64,000 nucleotides of DNA from Halobellus inordinatus (GCF_024464655.1 NZ_JANHAV010000002.1:310001-374000); one strand, 5' to 3'; positions 38,298-47,016 are shown, numbered from the stretch's first letter. Program-made: numbers and translations. Notes: generated by a model from the sequence alone, not told the origin.

Positions 38298-38385
38298 ACC
38301 CGTTTCTGGGGCGCAGCAGGCAAAAAAGGTGCGCGCCTGTGCGACCGATTGCCGCACCCGGTGACGGACACGACCGTGCCTCGAC

Positions 38386-38796
38386 TTACCGGTCGCCGAA
38401 TCGGATCCCGTCTTCGACGAGCCGATAGTTGCGCTCGCGGTCGATGTGGGTCGCGAGCCACTCGTGTTCGTAGAGCTGTGCGATCAGTTCCGCATAGAGG
38501 TTCCGCCACGCGATCGCGTAGATCGGGGACTGCCCCCACGCGCGGAGTTCGGGGATGAACTCGTCGTAGGTCTCCATTCGGTCTTCGAGGTGCTCGATCG
38601 CGTCGACAGCGTAACTCGCGGCTTCCGACTCCGAGTCGGCGGACTCGATGGCCTCGTCGAGACTTCGCTGTAGTCCGCCCACCGCCTCTTTCATATCGGC
38701 GGCGGCGTTCGCGCCATCCTCCGGGAGCGATTCGAGAATCTGCTGTGGGACGCCGAGCGAGAGTTCGCGGTCGGTCTCCGACGCGTCGTCTGTCAT
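38386..38796 (-). CDS. Conserved hypothetical helical protein, 136 aa
   Basis: Not recognised. Predicted all-helical and acidic: an N-terminal flexible part, then helices around residues 30-75 (DMKEAVGGLQRSLDEAIESADSESEAASYAVDAIEHLEDRM) and 90-125 with several Trp/Tyr. No cysteines or membrane segments. It is 88 bases upstream of the SAMP1-like gene on the same strand and may head that operon. ATG 38796. Confidence 0.72.
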   Translation of the reverse strand: MTDDASETDRELSLGVPQQILESLPEDGANAAADMKEAVGGLQRSLDEAIESADSESEAASYAVDAIEHLEDRMETYDEFIPELRAWGQSPIYAIAWRNLYAELIAQLYEHEWLATHIDRERNYRLVEDGIRFGDR

Positions 38797-38831
38797 ATCC
38801 GCATCGAGGGCTGCCGGGGTGAAAAAGTCGC

Positions 38832-38861
38832 CGTCGCGGGATCGGTTGTTCGGAGTCGATC
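38832..38861 (+). repeat. 30-bp direct repeat, left copy
   Basis: Matches 40640-40669 at 29 of 30 bases (one A/G difference). The two copies frame a 1.8-kb segment of four small genes. Neither copy overlaps a tRNA or a recognised gene. Confidence 0.75.
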
Positions 38862-38970
38862 TTTCGGGGGCGTTATGCAGGGTCTCTCGACCTCCTATGC
38901 GGGTCTTACCGCGGATACTGGATCCTAACGAAGTATGCAGCCCTCATTGTGAGGATACGGCCGCTCGACA

Positions 38971-39234
38971 ATGCTCTCTCGACCTTTCGAATTCGCGACA
39001 CACGACCGTTTCCGGCGGTTCATCGCGTGGTATACGGCCATCCTCGGTGGCTTCTCTACGCTGCTTGTAGGTACGGTCGTCCTCATCGCATACGTGTTTG
39101 AGGGCAACCTCACCATCTACATCGACAAATTTGGCGAAGCGGGACTCGAAGTCGCGCTCTTTGCGGTCGTCTGTGGAACCGTCCCGTTCGGTCTCTACGT
39201 GCTCGACGACATTCTCCGCGCCGACGACGAGTGA
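38971..39234 (+). CDS. Small two-helix membrane protein, 87 aa
   Basis: Two predicted membrane helices (FIAWYTAILGGFSTLLVGTVVLIAYVF near residues 17-43; VALFAVVCGTVPFGLYVL near 61-78) joined by a short loop; acidic C-terminus ADDE. No family recognised. It is divergent from the operon before it and convergent with the regulator gene that follows. ATG 38971 is the first start. Confidence 0.68.
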   Translation: MLSRPFEFATHDRFRRFIAWYTAILGGFSTLLVGTVVLIAYVFEGNLTIYIDKFGEAGLEVALFAVVCGTVPFGLYVLDDILRADDE

Positions 39235-39277
39235 GCGACGCGACGTTTCGCTATCCGCACGACTCGCCGGTCGTCTC

Positions 39278-39628
39278 TTACTCTGCAGCGTCGTCCGCAC
39301 CTGTCTCAGCGTCGCCTGGGTCCGTCCCAGCACCGTCGCCGGCCACGCTCGCCCCGACGAGCGCCTCGAAGTCGGTGTCGGGGTCGTGCCGCGCGTCGCG
39401 GTGCTCCAGCGCGGCCTCGCCCACCTCGGTGATCTCGTAGAGCCCGCTGTTCTCGGCCGGTCCGACGCGCCGCACGCAACCGTAGTCCGCGAGCGTGCCC
39501 AGGCGTGTGTTCATATACCCGCGGTCACGTTCCAGCGCGACCGCGACGTTGACGGCGTTGTTCCGGCCCTTCTCGGCCAGATACCCCAGAATCTCGAAAT
39601 CCGTCGGTTCCACCAGTTCCAGTCCCAT
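39278..39628 (-). CDS. PhiH1 repressor-like winged-helix regulator, 116 aa
   Basis: Residues 1-80 form a winged helix: LVEPTDFEILGYLAEKGRNNAVNVAVALERDRGYMNTRLGTLADYGCVRRVGPAENSGLYEITEVG, the pattern of haloarchaeal regulators related to the repressor of phage PhiH. A disordered acidic tail follows (about 85-116). The tail contains DAETGADDAAE. ATG 39628 begins the domain. Its paralog lies 190 bases away on the same strand; DNA targets are unknown. Confidence 0.82.
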   Translation of the reverse strand: MGLELVEPTDFEILGYLAEKGRNNAVNVAVALERDRGYMNTRLGTLADYGCVRRVGPAENSGLYEITEVGEAALEHRDARHDPDTDFEALVGASVAGDGAGTDPGDAETGADDAAE

Positions 39629-39816
39629 TTGTGTACGACCTGCCGGCGTCGCCACCGGCACCGATACAGTTCGTATCTACTGCCAGTATATAGTGTTTCT
39701 CCCTTCGTGAGTCGGTGCTCGGGTGGCCGTCAGACGAACGCCGTGCGACGATTCGAGACGCGAGAACGCCACTATAGAAGACAGTGGAGATCCGTTCGGC
39801 TCTCGACCGGCAGGCG

Positions 39817-40155
39817 CTACGCGCCGACTGTGTCGTCGGCGCCACCGACATCGCCCGATCCCTCGGTCCGGGATTTCAGTTCCTCGGCGACGAGTTCGTC
39901 GAAGTCGACGCCCTCCGTACGATACTGATCACGCTGTTCGACGACGACACGTCCCTTCTCGGTGATCTCGTAGAGCCCGCTGTTCGGTGCCGGCCCGACG
40001 CGCTCGACGAGATCGTAGTCCGCGAGCACGGGGAGTCGCGTGTTGATGTACGATCTGTTCTTGTCCAGAATATGCGAGAGGTTCACAGCCGTGTTCCGAC
40101 GCCCGTCGGAGAGCGCCTCCAGGATGTCGAAGTCGGTGGGGACTGCGAGTTTCAT
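39817..40155 (-). CDS. PhiH1 repressor-like winged-helix regulator, 112 aa
   Basis: Paralog of the regulator at 39278: AVPTDFDILEALSDGRRNTAVNLSHILDKNRSYINTRLPVLADYDLVERVGPAPNSGLYEITEKG aligns along the whole winged helix, including the NSGLYEIT wing. The acidic tail differs. ATG 40155. The 188 bases between the two genes contain a TATATA-like stretch near 39686-39692, so the two are probably transcribed separately. Likely DNA-binding transcription factor. Confidence 0.84.
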   Translation of the reverse strand: MKLAVPTDFDILEALSDGRRNTAVNLSHILDKNRSYINTRLPVLADYDLVERVGPAPNSGLYEITEKGRVVVEQRDQYRTEGVDFDELVAEELKSRTEGSGDVGGADDTVGA

Positions 40156-40264
40156 ACCCCGGACTTCACGCCCAAGAACAAATAATCAACTATGTGGCAG
40201 CGGTACAACAGCGGTGTTTGCGGAGAAAAATGCAGTAACACGATCCTACTGAGAGTATCGACCC

Positions 40265-40531
40265 CTATCGTTCGTCGAGAAGCTCACGCGCGAACCGCAG
40301 ATCTTCGATGATCCGTTCGTGTCTGGCGATGGCTCGTTCGACGTACTGTTCCGTTGATTCCGTCTTGGCCCCCTTCGATTCGTCGTAGTACGCTTGCAGC
40401 AGATGCGATTCGAGCGCCCGCGACGTCGCTTCGTTCGCTGTGAGAAGCGACCGGACGATCGTCCAATCGACAGCCCGCTCGTCCGGGAGCTCCTCGAGGG
40501 GGTGACCAACTCCCTCTTGTTGCTTTGACAT
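40265..40531 (-). CDS. Hypothetical helical protein, 88 aa
   Basis: Not recognised. Predicted mostly alpha-helical: SLLTANEATSRALESHLLQAYYDESKGAK (about 29-57) and TEQYVERAIARHERIIEDLRFARELLDER (about 60-88) would form a helical hairpin. Acidic, no cysteines. ATG 40531 is chosen over a GTG one codon upstream. Upstream sequence is A/T-rich (TTATACTGATGC near 40537) and could hold its promoter. It lies within the segment framed by the 30-bp direct repeat. Confidence 0.65.
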   Translation of the reverse strand: MSKQQEGVGHPLEELPDERAVDWTIVRSLLTANEATSRALESHLLQAYYDESKGAKTESTEQYVERAIARHERIIEDLRFARELLDER

Positions 40532-40639
40532 CACATTATACTGATGCTAACTGATACTTAAACTTTGCACTTCACTGATAGTTCATCCGCAACTTCGCTA
40601 TCGTCGCGTTTGCCAGTCGTTACTCGCTCGGTCACGTCT

Positions 40640-40669
40640 CGTCGCGGGATCGGTTGTTCGGGGTCGATC
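40640..40669 (+). repeat. 30-bp direct repeat, right copy
   Basis: Second copy of the repeat at 38832-38861, same orientation, 29 of 30 bases identical. It lies in the gap before the archaeosine synthase gene. Confidence 0.75.
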
Positions 40670-40726
40670 CCTCCGATAGAATACGGTCAGTCGTGGTAGG
40701 AAGCACCTACGGCGCTGCTGCGTGCG

Positions 40727-42541
40727 TCACACTTCTTCGACGTGCCGCACTTGCACCGCCTCGCCGCGCGTCGACTCCACCATCTCGCTGCCGAACATCT
40801 GCGCGCGGCCGACGGCGAACGCCTTCGGTCCCTCGACGACGACCTCGTCGCCGACGCGGATGTCCTCGTCGGCGTCGACGACGCCCGGCGCGAGGACGCT
40901 GCCGTGCGGGACGAAGCCGTCGATCTCGACGCGCTTCGTCGGGGCGTCGGACTCGTCCCAGACGCGCGCGCCGGCGAGCGTGAACGACAGGACGCCGTAC
41001 TGCGGCACCATCGTCGCGAGCTGTTGGTCGCCGCCGCCGTCGCCGTCGGTGTCGCCGTCGCGGACCTGCAGTTTGGGATACCGACTCGTCGTCTGCATCT
41101 CCACGTCCGCGAAGAGTTCGTCGCCCGCTCCGGGCCCGAACTGGTAGTCCGCGAGCGCCTTGATCGTGTTGTGCTGGCGCTCGCGCTTGCTGTACTTCAG
41201 TTCGCCGCCCAGTGTCGACATCAGATTCCCGATCGACTCCGTCGTCGTCGGGTGTTCGTCGACGGTGTACTCGAATGGGACGTCCACGTCGGCCGCGACA
41301 CGCTCGCAGATGTCGCGGTAGCCCTCGTCGGGCACGTGCGCGATCACGCGCGGGTACTCGTTCCGTTCGAGGTAGCGCCGGAGCACGTCCGCGACGAAGG
41401 ACTTCTCGTCTTCGGACCACCGGCCTGTCACGACCGAATCGTAGTGCTGGGCGGGGTAGGTGAGCTCTAACTCCATCGGGACGACGCCGATCGGCGACGT
41501 CATCGAGACCATATGGCCGCGATATTGGACTGCGTCGTGGAACTGCGCGTGGCTCTGCGACTCGCTGTAGGGCTTCGTCGCCGAGCACGGAACGAGAACA
41601 AGCGGGTTCGAAAAGCGGTTTCGGTACCGGCTCGTCACCCGGTCGGCGAAGCGCTGGATCTCGACGCGGCGGAGCGTATCCTCGGTGGCGGCGGCGAGTT
41701 CGCTGTCGCGGACGACCGGCGTCCGCTCCTCGACGTAGCCGTACTGCTGGTCGAACTCGCGGAACGCGGCCGTGAGCCACTGGTCGTGACGCGCCTGTCC
41801 TTCGATGTAGTCGCGAAGCCGACCGTCGCGGATCCGCCGGCGGACCGTCGCGAGCTGGGATTCGAGCGCGTACTCGTTGTGGTCGGCGCAGTCCTCGCGG
41901 TCGAACACCGCGGGGTTGTCCGGCTCGGATTCGGGGTCGATATCGACGCGCTTGCCCCGACAGGCCGGACACGAGCACGGCAGTTCGTCGAGGTCTTCGA
42001 GGAAGTACTCGCCCTCGGCGGTGAGATAGAAGCCCTGGAGGCCGCGGACTCGCGCCCGCTTCGCGTCCAGTAGGTCGACGCCGGCGTAGACGAGCGTGGC
42101 CGCGTTTCGGGGCGTCGCGACGCCGGAGAGATACAGCGCCGTGTCGGCCGGCAACGCCTCGCGCGCGGCGATGATCTCCTCGCGGAACGCCGAGGCGTGG
42201 CCGACGAAACCCTGCGCGTCCGAGAGGATGTACGCGTCGGCGCCGTAGTCGCCGGCCGTCTCCGCGGTCACGACTGCCGCGCTCGGGTAGTCGACGTCGG
42301 GGTAGTCGACGGCGAACGTCTCCTGTACGCGCTCGTCGGTGCCGGCCGGGAACGCCCGGTGCGGGAGGACCGTCAGGATCTCCCGGTAGCCTTTGGGCAC
42401 CTCGCGCTCGCTCGTCCAGAGGCTCCCGGCGTCGTCGACGCTGCCGTCGACGAGCGCGGGCGTCCGAAGCGGGTCCGAGAGGCGGAGTTCGCCCAGGCGA
42501 GCGGCCCCGTCTCGCCTGTGAACCTCGAAGTAATCGGTCAT
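40727..42541 (-). CDS. arcS: Archaeosine synthase subunit alpha (ArcS, TgtA2-type), 604 aa
   Basis: Converts preQ0 at position 15 of tRNA into the archaeosine precursor by adding lysine. An N-terminal TGT-like domain (about 1-270) retains CSCPAC near 194-199 but is catalytically divergent; the ArcS core carries VPCSATKPYSESQSH near 316-330; a C-terminal PUA domain (about 525-604) has VVVEGPKAFAVGRAQM and binds the acceptor arm. The radical-SAM partner RaSEA is not in the window. TgtA, the enzyme acting just before, is encoded 750 bases away on the same strand. Start ATG 42541. Confidence 0.94.
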   Translation of the reverse strand: MTDYFEVHRRDGAARLGELRLSDPLRTPALVDGSVDDAGSLWTSEREVPKGYREILTVLPHRAFPAGTDERVQETFAVDYPDVDYPSAAVVTAETAGDYGADAYILSDAQGFVGHASAFREEIIAAREALPADTALYLSGVATPRNAATLVYAGVDLLDAKRARVRGLQGFYLTAEGEYFLEDLDELPCSCPACRGKRVDIDPESEPDNPAVFDREDCADHNEYALESQLATVRRRIRDGRLRDYIEGQARHDQWLTAAFREFDQQYGYVEERTPVVRDSELAAATEDTLRRVEIQRFADRVTSRYRNRFSNPLVLVPCSATKPYSESQSHAQFHDAVQYRGHMVSMTSPIGVVPMELELTYPAQHYDSVVTGRWSEDEKSFVADVLRRYLERNEYPRVIAHVPDEGYRDICERVAADVDVPFEYTVDEHPTTTESIGNLMSTLGGELKYSKRERQHNTIKALADYQFGPGAGDELFADVEMQTTSRYPKLQVRDGDTDGDGGGDQQLATMVPQYGVLSFTLAGARVWDESDAPTKRVEIDGFVPHGSVLAPGVVDADEDIRVGDEVVVEGPKAFAVGRAQMFGSEMVESTRGEAVQVRHVEEV

Positions 42542-42666
42542 ACACCCGAATGTGCCGCCAGGGGTGAATTATCTGTCTGTTCGCGAGCGGTGTCGGCGGG
42601 TCTTCGGCCGACCGCTCCGCCGACTCGGCCCGCGTGCTTTTGCGCTATGCCTTCATAGAAGCGCGT

Positions 42667-43263
42667 ATGCACGTCACCGGCGCGTGGTCGGCGGCCGAGG
42701 CGGGCGAGTTCCTCAAAACGACGCGAGTGCCCGTCCGCCTCGCGTGTCACACGCCCAAGGGCCACCTCTGGATGCTCTCGCTGTGGTACCTCTGGACCGG
42801 CAGCGACGCGTCCGACGAAGTAGCGGAAGTCAGTGACGCGCCCGACGAAGCAGCCGGCGGTAACGACGCGTCCGACGAGGTGGCGGAGGTCGGCGCCGCG
42901 CCAACCGACCTCGCCGGCTGTCGATCTGAGGGACCCGAACTCTGCTGTGCGACGAGCGCGAACGCGGACGTCGTCGAGTATCTCCGTAGCGACGACGCCG
43001 TCGCCTTCGAGATTTCGACGAACCACCCGCCGTACCGGGGTGTCCGCGGTCGCGGGACGGCTACGGTCGAACCCGACGAGGAAAAGGCCCTCCTCACGCA
43101 CCTGCTCGACCGCTATCTCGGCGGGACCGACAACGACCTCGCCGGGCGACTCCTCGCCCCCGAGCGCGAGGAGGTCCGGATCCGAATCACGCCGGAGCGA
43201 CTCCACTCCTGGGATTTCTCGGAACGGATGCGCGACGTGTCGACGGCGACTCGCGAGGAGTGA
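42667..43263 (+). CDS. Pyridoxamine 5'-phosphate oxidase-like flavin-binding protein, 198 aa
   Basis: FMN-binding split-barrel protein: FLKTTRVPVRLACHTPKGHLWMLSLWYLW (residues 15-43) and AVAFEISTNHPPYRGVRGRGTATV near 115-138 are typical of this superfamily. An acidic insert of three tandem ten-residue units (about residues 47-76, DASDEVAEV type) interrupts the barrel after strand 2; the unit is a 30-nt tandem repeat. Substrate unknown. ATG 42667 gives the usual domain opening. It stands between arcS and tgtA on the opposite strand. Confidence 0.82.
   Translation: MHVTGAWSAAEAGEFLKTTRVPVRLACHTPKGHLWMLSLWYLWTGSDASDEVAEVSDAPDEAAGGNDASDEVAEVGAAPTDLAGCRSEGPELCCATSANADVVEYLRSDDAVAFEISTNHPPYRGVRGRGTATVEPDEEKALLTHLLDRYLGGTDNDLAGRLLAPEREEVRIRITPERLHSWDFSERMRDVSTATREE
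42805..42894 (+). repeat. 3 x 30-nt in-frame tandem repeat
   Basis: Units begin at 42805, 42835 and 42865, each coding for D-A-(S/P)-D-E plus five residues. Units 1 and 3 differ at only three third-codon positions over the first 27 bases; unit 2 is more diverged. Confidence 0.85.
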
Positions 43264-43287
43264 CGCGGCGTCGCCGACACTGCGGGT

Positions 43288-44778
43288 TCAGTTTTCGGCC
43301 CGTGACTCGCCGGTCAGCGACTCCAGTTTGACGCGTTCCGGCACGCGTGCGAGTGCTGACGCCGGCCAGTCGTCGTGCGCCAGCACGAAGGTCGTCTCCG
43401 GGTTCGCGGCGACGAGCCGTGAGACGCCCTCCGCCGCCGCTTCGTACGCGCTCCGGTCCGTCCGCTCGGGGACTTCGGCGGTGAACGGGTACGTCTCCGA
43501 GAGCGCGCGCGGGAACGGGCCGAACGGCGGCACCACGCGCCAGGCGGCGTCGTAGGTGTCGCCCGAGGGCTTGCCGCCCTGCGTGAGCAGGACCGTCTCG
43601 CCGGCGTCGAGTCGTCCGATACGCTCGTGGTGCCGACGTACCTCGGGCCGCCGCGCCGACTCCGCTGAGAGATAGAAGAACGACCCCTTCGAGATGGGGT
43701 CTTCGCGTTCGAGTTGCTCGGCGTGATCCAAGAGCGCGCGGTAGCCGTCGAGCATTGCCGGATGTCCGCGTGCGCGCGATTCGACCAGTTCGAGGAGGTT
43801 GCCCGAGCGGATGGCCTGCTTGACGCGCCGGACCTCCGAGAAGGACACGTGGAGGTTGTGCTCCGCCAACAGGCGCTCGCGCTCCTCGTCGCCGTACGCG
43901 CGGAGTTCGTCGGGGTCGTGCGCCGAACAGACCGCACACGAGCAGGGGAAGTACTCGAGGTCGTCGAGTTGTTCGGTCCCGCGGACCGTCAGATAGCGGT
44001 CGTCGCGGGCGTAGATGGCGTAGGCGGCGGAGTCGAAGAGGTCACAACCCGCGGCGACCGCCAGCGCGAACATCATCGGATGACCTGCGCCGAACAGGTG
44101 GACGGGGGCGTCGCGGCCGAGTCCGCGCTTGGCGGCGGCGACGGCGCCGATCATATCGGCGTAGCGGTAGTTGTTCATCAGCGGGACCACCGCGCCGACG
44201 GGGAAGACGTCGAGGTCGGTCGCGTAGGCGTGACGCCCCGCCTCCTCGCGGAGGTCCGGGTACGTGGACCCCTGCACGGGGGCGTTCACGAGCATCTCGC
44301 CGGTGTCGACGCCCTCGGCGTCCGCTAGCGCCTCCTCGGTGAGGCGCAGTTCGCGCTCGGCCTGCTCGCGGGAGACGTCCGGTGGCGTCGGGATGTCGAC
44401 CGGCGTTCCGATGTCAGAGCCGATCTCGCGCTGGAATTCGAGGATCTCGCGGGTCGTCACCTCGATGTCGCCGTACTCTGCGAGCTGGAACGACCCCGAG
44501 TCGGTGACGATCGCGCCGTCGAAGCCAAGCAGTTCGTGGAGCCCCACGTCGAGGGCCGTCTCGTGGAGGTCCTCGTTCTTGTGGATGATGTAGGAGTTCG
44601 TGATCAGGATCTCCGCACCGAAGTCCGATTCGAGCCGCGCGGGGGAGATAGTTCGAATGTTAGGGTTGACGACCGGCATCAACGCCGGCGTCTCGACTGT
44701 CACCCCCGCCCGGGGGACCGATAGCTCGCCGATCCGGCCGGCGGCGTCCCCGTCGCGGAGCTCGAAGTGATCGCGCAT
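43288..44778 (-). CDS. tgtA: tRNA-guanine(15) transglycosylase (TgtA), 496 aa
   Basis: Exchanges guanine-15 of tRNA for preQ0, the first step of archaeosine synthesis. The TIM-barrel catalytic domain covers residues about 1-340: [14 protein letters not shown] near 90, [15 protein letters not shown] near 167, [15 protein letters not shown] near 190, and the zinc motif [11 protein letters not shown] near 279. The C-terminal part (about 350-496) matches the haloarchaeal middle domain; the PUA domain of other archaeal TgtA proteins is absent and instead occurs in ArcS. Start ATG 44778. The gene is upstream of arcS on the same strand. Confidence 0.94.
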   Translation of the reverse strand: MRDHFELRDGDAAGRIGELSVPRAGVTVETPALMPVVNPNIRTISPARLESDFGAEILITNSYIIHKNEDLHETALDVGLHELLGFDGAIVTDSGSFQLAEYGDIEVTTREILEFQREIGSDIGTPVDIPTPPDVSREQAERELRLTEEALADAEGVDTGEMLVNAPVQGSTYPDLREEAGRHAYATDLDVFPVGAVVPLMNNYRYADMIGAVAAAKRGLGRDAPVHLFGAGHPMMFALAVAAGCDLFDSAAYAIYARDDRYLTVRGTEQLDDLEYFPCSCAVCSAHDPDELRAYGDEERERLLAEHNLHVSFSEVRRVKQAIRSGNLLELVESRARGHPAMLDGYRALLDHAEQLEREDPISKGSFFYLSAESARRPEVRRHHERIGRLDAGETVLLTQGGKPSGDTYDAAWRVVPPFGPFPRALSETYPFTAEVPERTDRSAYEAAAEGVSRLVAANPETTFVLAHDDWPASALARVPERVKLESLTGESRAEN

Positions 44779-44822
44779 AGCGGAACGTCGGCGGCCGGCT
44801 GGTAAGTATCGTCGGATTTGCC

Positions 44823-44908
44823 CTATAGTAGCGTTTGCATGTCTTCACTCACCTAACCGCACGCAGTCGTGCGATTATCTGTGTGATCAGTTGCAAACGC
44901 TACTATAG
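44823..44908. repeat. B-family palindromic element, copy B2 (uninterrupted)
   Basis: 86 bp with perfect ends CTATAGTAGCGTTTGCA (44823-44839) and TGCAAACGCTACTATAG (44892-44908), and inner stem CGCACG/CGTGCG. It lies between tgtA and htpX starts (divergent promoters). It is the empty-site counterpart of B1: the GATCAGTTG at 44885-44893 is where C1 sits in B1. Confidence 0.9.
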
Positions 44909-44978
44909 TCTGGGTATCCTTGCCCAGGACGCGGGCGACCACCGAGTATTTGTGTCCGTGTAGACAACGCATCCCCGT

Positions 44979-45803
44979 ATGCGTCACCTCGGACTGAAAG
45001 CGCGAATGGCGATCGTCGGCTCGATCCTGTTCGCATTCTACGCCGTCGCGGCGGTCGTCGTGATGGGCGTGTTCGGATTTCCCCTCTGGCTCGTCCTGCT
45101 CGGCAGCGTCGCCTTCGTCGGCGTCCAGTACAAAGTCGGCAAATGGATGGCGCTGCGGACGGTCGGCGCGGAGGATCTCCCCGAAGACCGCAATCCCGAG
45201 ATCCACCGCCGCGTCGAGTCGCTCTCGCGCTCGATGGGGATCGAGAAGCCCCGGCTGATGATCGCGCGGATGGGCGTCCCGAACGCCTTCGCCGTCGGCC
45301 GGAAAGGCGCGGGGACGGTCGTCGTCTCCCAGGAACTCCTCTCCCAACTCGGCCCCGACGAGGTCGAGGGCGTGCTCGCACACGAACTCGCGCACATCCG
45401 CAATCGCGACGTCGTGATGATGGTGCTCGGCCAGGGCGTCGCCTCTATCGTCGCCATCGTCGCCCAGTGGGCCGTCCTCCTCACCGGCGACAACGACATC
45501 GCGGACTTCTTCCTCGCCATCGTCGTCGGCCAGATTACCCAGATGCTGGTGATGCTCTTCGTCTTCGCCATCTCGCGGTACCGCGAGTACGTCGCCGACA
45601 GCGACGCTGCAGAGGCGATCGGTGGCGGCGAACCGCTCGCGCGCGCCTTAGAGAAGATCGACCGTGGAAACCAGCGGCGCAACGAGTCCGCAGTCGACGA
45701 GCAGGTGAACGCGCTCTGCATCTTCGGCGAGGAACGCGGGCTCGCCCGCCTGTTCGCGACTCACCCGCCGATCGAGAAGCGCGTCGAGCGACTCCGTAAC
45801 TGA
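44979..45803 (+). CDS. htpX: HtpX-family zinc metalloprotease, 274 aa
   Basis: Integral membrane M48 peptidase for quality control of membrane proteins. Two N-terminal helices (about 8-30 and 34-50), the zinc motif HELAH near residue 135 with the third ligand glutamate in SRYREYVADSDAAE near 200, and two further helices between. The active site faces the cytosol. ATG 44979. The next gene starts in its stop codon (TGATG overlap), so they are co-translated. Confidence 0.95.
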   Translation: MRHLGLKARMAIVGSILFAFYAVAAVVVMGVFGFPLWLVLLGSVAFVGVQYKVGKWMALRTVGAEDLPEDRNPEIHRRVESLSRSMGIEKPRLMIARMGVPNAFAVGRKGAGTVVVSQELLSQLGPDEVEGVLAHELAHIRNRDVVMMVLGQGVASIVAIVAQWAVLLTGDNDIADFFLAIVVGQITQMLVMLFVFAISRYREYVADSDAAEAIGGGEPLARALEKIDRGNQRRNESAVDEQVNALCIFGEERGLARLFATHPPIEKRVERLRN

Positions 45804-46078
45804 TGGTCGACGTCCGGACGCTCGCCGCGGCCGTCCTCGGCGTCGCGCTCGGTCTCCTGTTCGTCCTCGCGCCCGAGACGATCGTGCGGGTGCAGACTGC
45901 CGGACGGCTCCCGCAGGACCGACACGGACGGTACGGCGAAGATAGCCCACGGGACGGCTCCGGCGACGCTGAGGAGACTGGCGTCGACGGCGTTCCGACG
46001 CGATGGCGACAGCTCGTTCGCGTCGTCGGCGCCGCGCTGATTCTCGGTGGAGCGTACTTCGGCTGGACGCTCGTGTAG
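45803..46078 (+). CDS. Small membrane protein coupled to htpX, 91 aa
   Basis: Two predicted helices: residues 8-26 (AAAVLGVALGLLFVLAPETI) and 70-91 (LVRVVGAALILGGAYFGWTLV), separated by a polar loop rich in Arg/Asp/Gly. The ATG overlaps the last base of the htpX stop codon, pointing to coupled translation and possibly to a partner or substrate adaptor of HtpX. No named family recognised. Confidence 0.78.
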   Translation: MVDVRTLAAAVLGVALGLLFVLAPETIVRVQTAGRLPQDRHGRYGEDSPRDGSGDAEETGVDGVPTRWRQLVRVVGAALILGGAYFGWTLV

Positions 46079-46102
46079 TAGTGTCCGGCCGCGGCCGGCA
46101 GC

Positions 46103-46927
46103 TCACACCAGCGCCAGAACCGGCGCGAGGAGCGTCTGCGGGAGCTGTCCCGGATCTGCGTACTGCAGCGTGAGATAGAGCAACGAGAACAGCGTCGCGT
46201 TGTACGCGCCGTGAATCAGCGCCGGCACGACGAGATTCTTCGTGAGTTCGTACATCGTCCCGAACACGAGTGTCGGCAAGACCAGTACAGAAATGCTGAC
46301 GAGCCGTGCCTGCGGTGCGCCCGACAGCGAGAAGAAGTGGATCGACGCGAAGATCAGGCTCGCGAGGACGATCGCGGCGGGCGCTGGCAGCGCTTCGCTC
46401 AGCCGATTCTGGACGACGCCCCGGTAGAGCAGTTCCTCGCCCGGGCCGATCAGGAGAAACGACGCGGGGACGAGAAGCAGGAGGATCTCGGGATTCTCCA
46501 TTCCGACTTCGGCGGCGGTGTTCGGCGCTGCTTCGGCCCCGATCGCCGAGATGATCACCGACGCGACGACCAACAGCGCGAGTGAGCCGACGTAGCCGCC
46601 GACGACGAGCGCCACGTCGCGCAGCGACGGGACGGTGAGTCCGACGTATTCGAGTCCGCGACCGCGATACCGGAGGTAGCCGAGCGCGACGCCGCCGAAG
46701 CCCACGCCGGTCGCGAGCGCTAGCGAGAGAACGATGCTCAAGAGCGGCGTCACGGCGACGCCGGCGAGGCCGAGGACGACCGCCGCGGCGATGACGAGGA
46801 GCGCACCGGCGGCGATGCCGACGACCGCGAGGAGGATCGCGACGGCGAGCGCGCGGAGCGCGTCGCGGGCGGCGTCGGGCGACGTCGGATCGTCCGCGCC
46901 GTCGACAGTATTCAGTTCGGAGGACAC
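46103..46927 (-). CDS. CPBP-family intramembrane metalloprotease, 274 aa
   Basis: Eight or so membrane helices with the CPBP (CAAX protease/bacteriocin-processing) motifs: GPGEELLYRGVVQNRL near residue 161 (EExxxR), ASLIFASIHFFSL near 190 (FxxxH), and a final IHGAYNA near 240. In eukaryotes the family trims prenylated proteins; in archaea the substrate is unknown. GTG 46927 starts a 20-residue acidic N-terminus before the first helix. It is convergent with the htpX pair. Confidence 0.9.
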   Translation of the reverse strand: MSSELNTVDGADDPTSPDAARDALRALAVAILLAVVGIAAGALLVIAAAVVLGLAGVAVTPLLSIVLSLALATGVGFGGVALGYLRYRGRGLEYVGLTVPSLRDVALVVGGYVGSLALLVVASVIISAIGAEAAPNTAAEVGMENPEILLLLVPASFLLIGPGEELLYRGVVQNRLSEALPAPAAIVLASLIFASIHFFSLSGAPQARLVSISVLVLPTLVFGTMYELTKNLVVPALIHGAYNATLFSLLYLTLQYADPGQLPQTLLAPVLALV

Positions 46928-47016
46928 ACGTCTACTACGTGCTGCGGCGTCAAAATCCTTCGTCTCGCGGATGCGGGTCGCCCGCAGCGTCGATCACTGC
47001 CAGCGGTCCGTGACGC

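Noticed and set aside
38832-40669. Complete integrative element or prophage between the 30-bp repeats
   Set aside because: No integrase, replication or structural gene is present; only small genes lie inside.
42805-42894. Tandem repeats as a CRISPR array
   Set aside because: Three contiguous in-frame 30-nt units without spacers, within a coding sequence.
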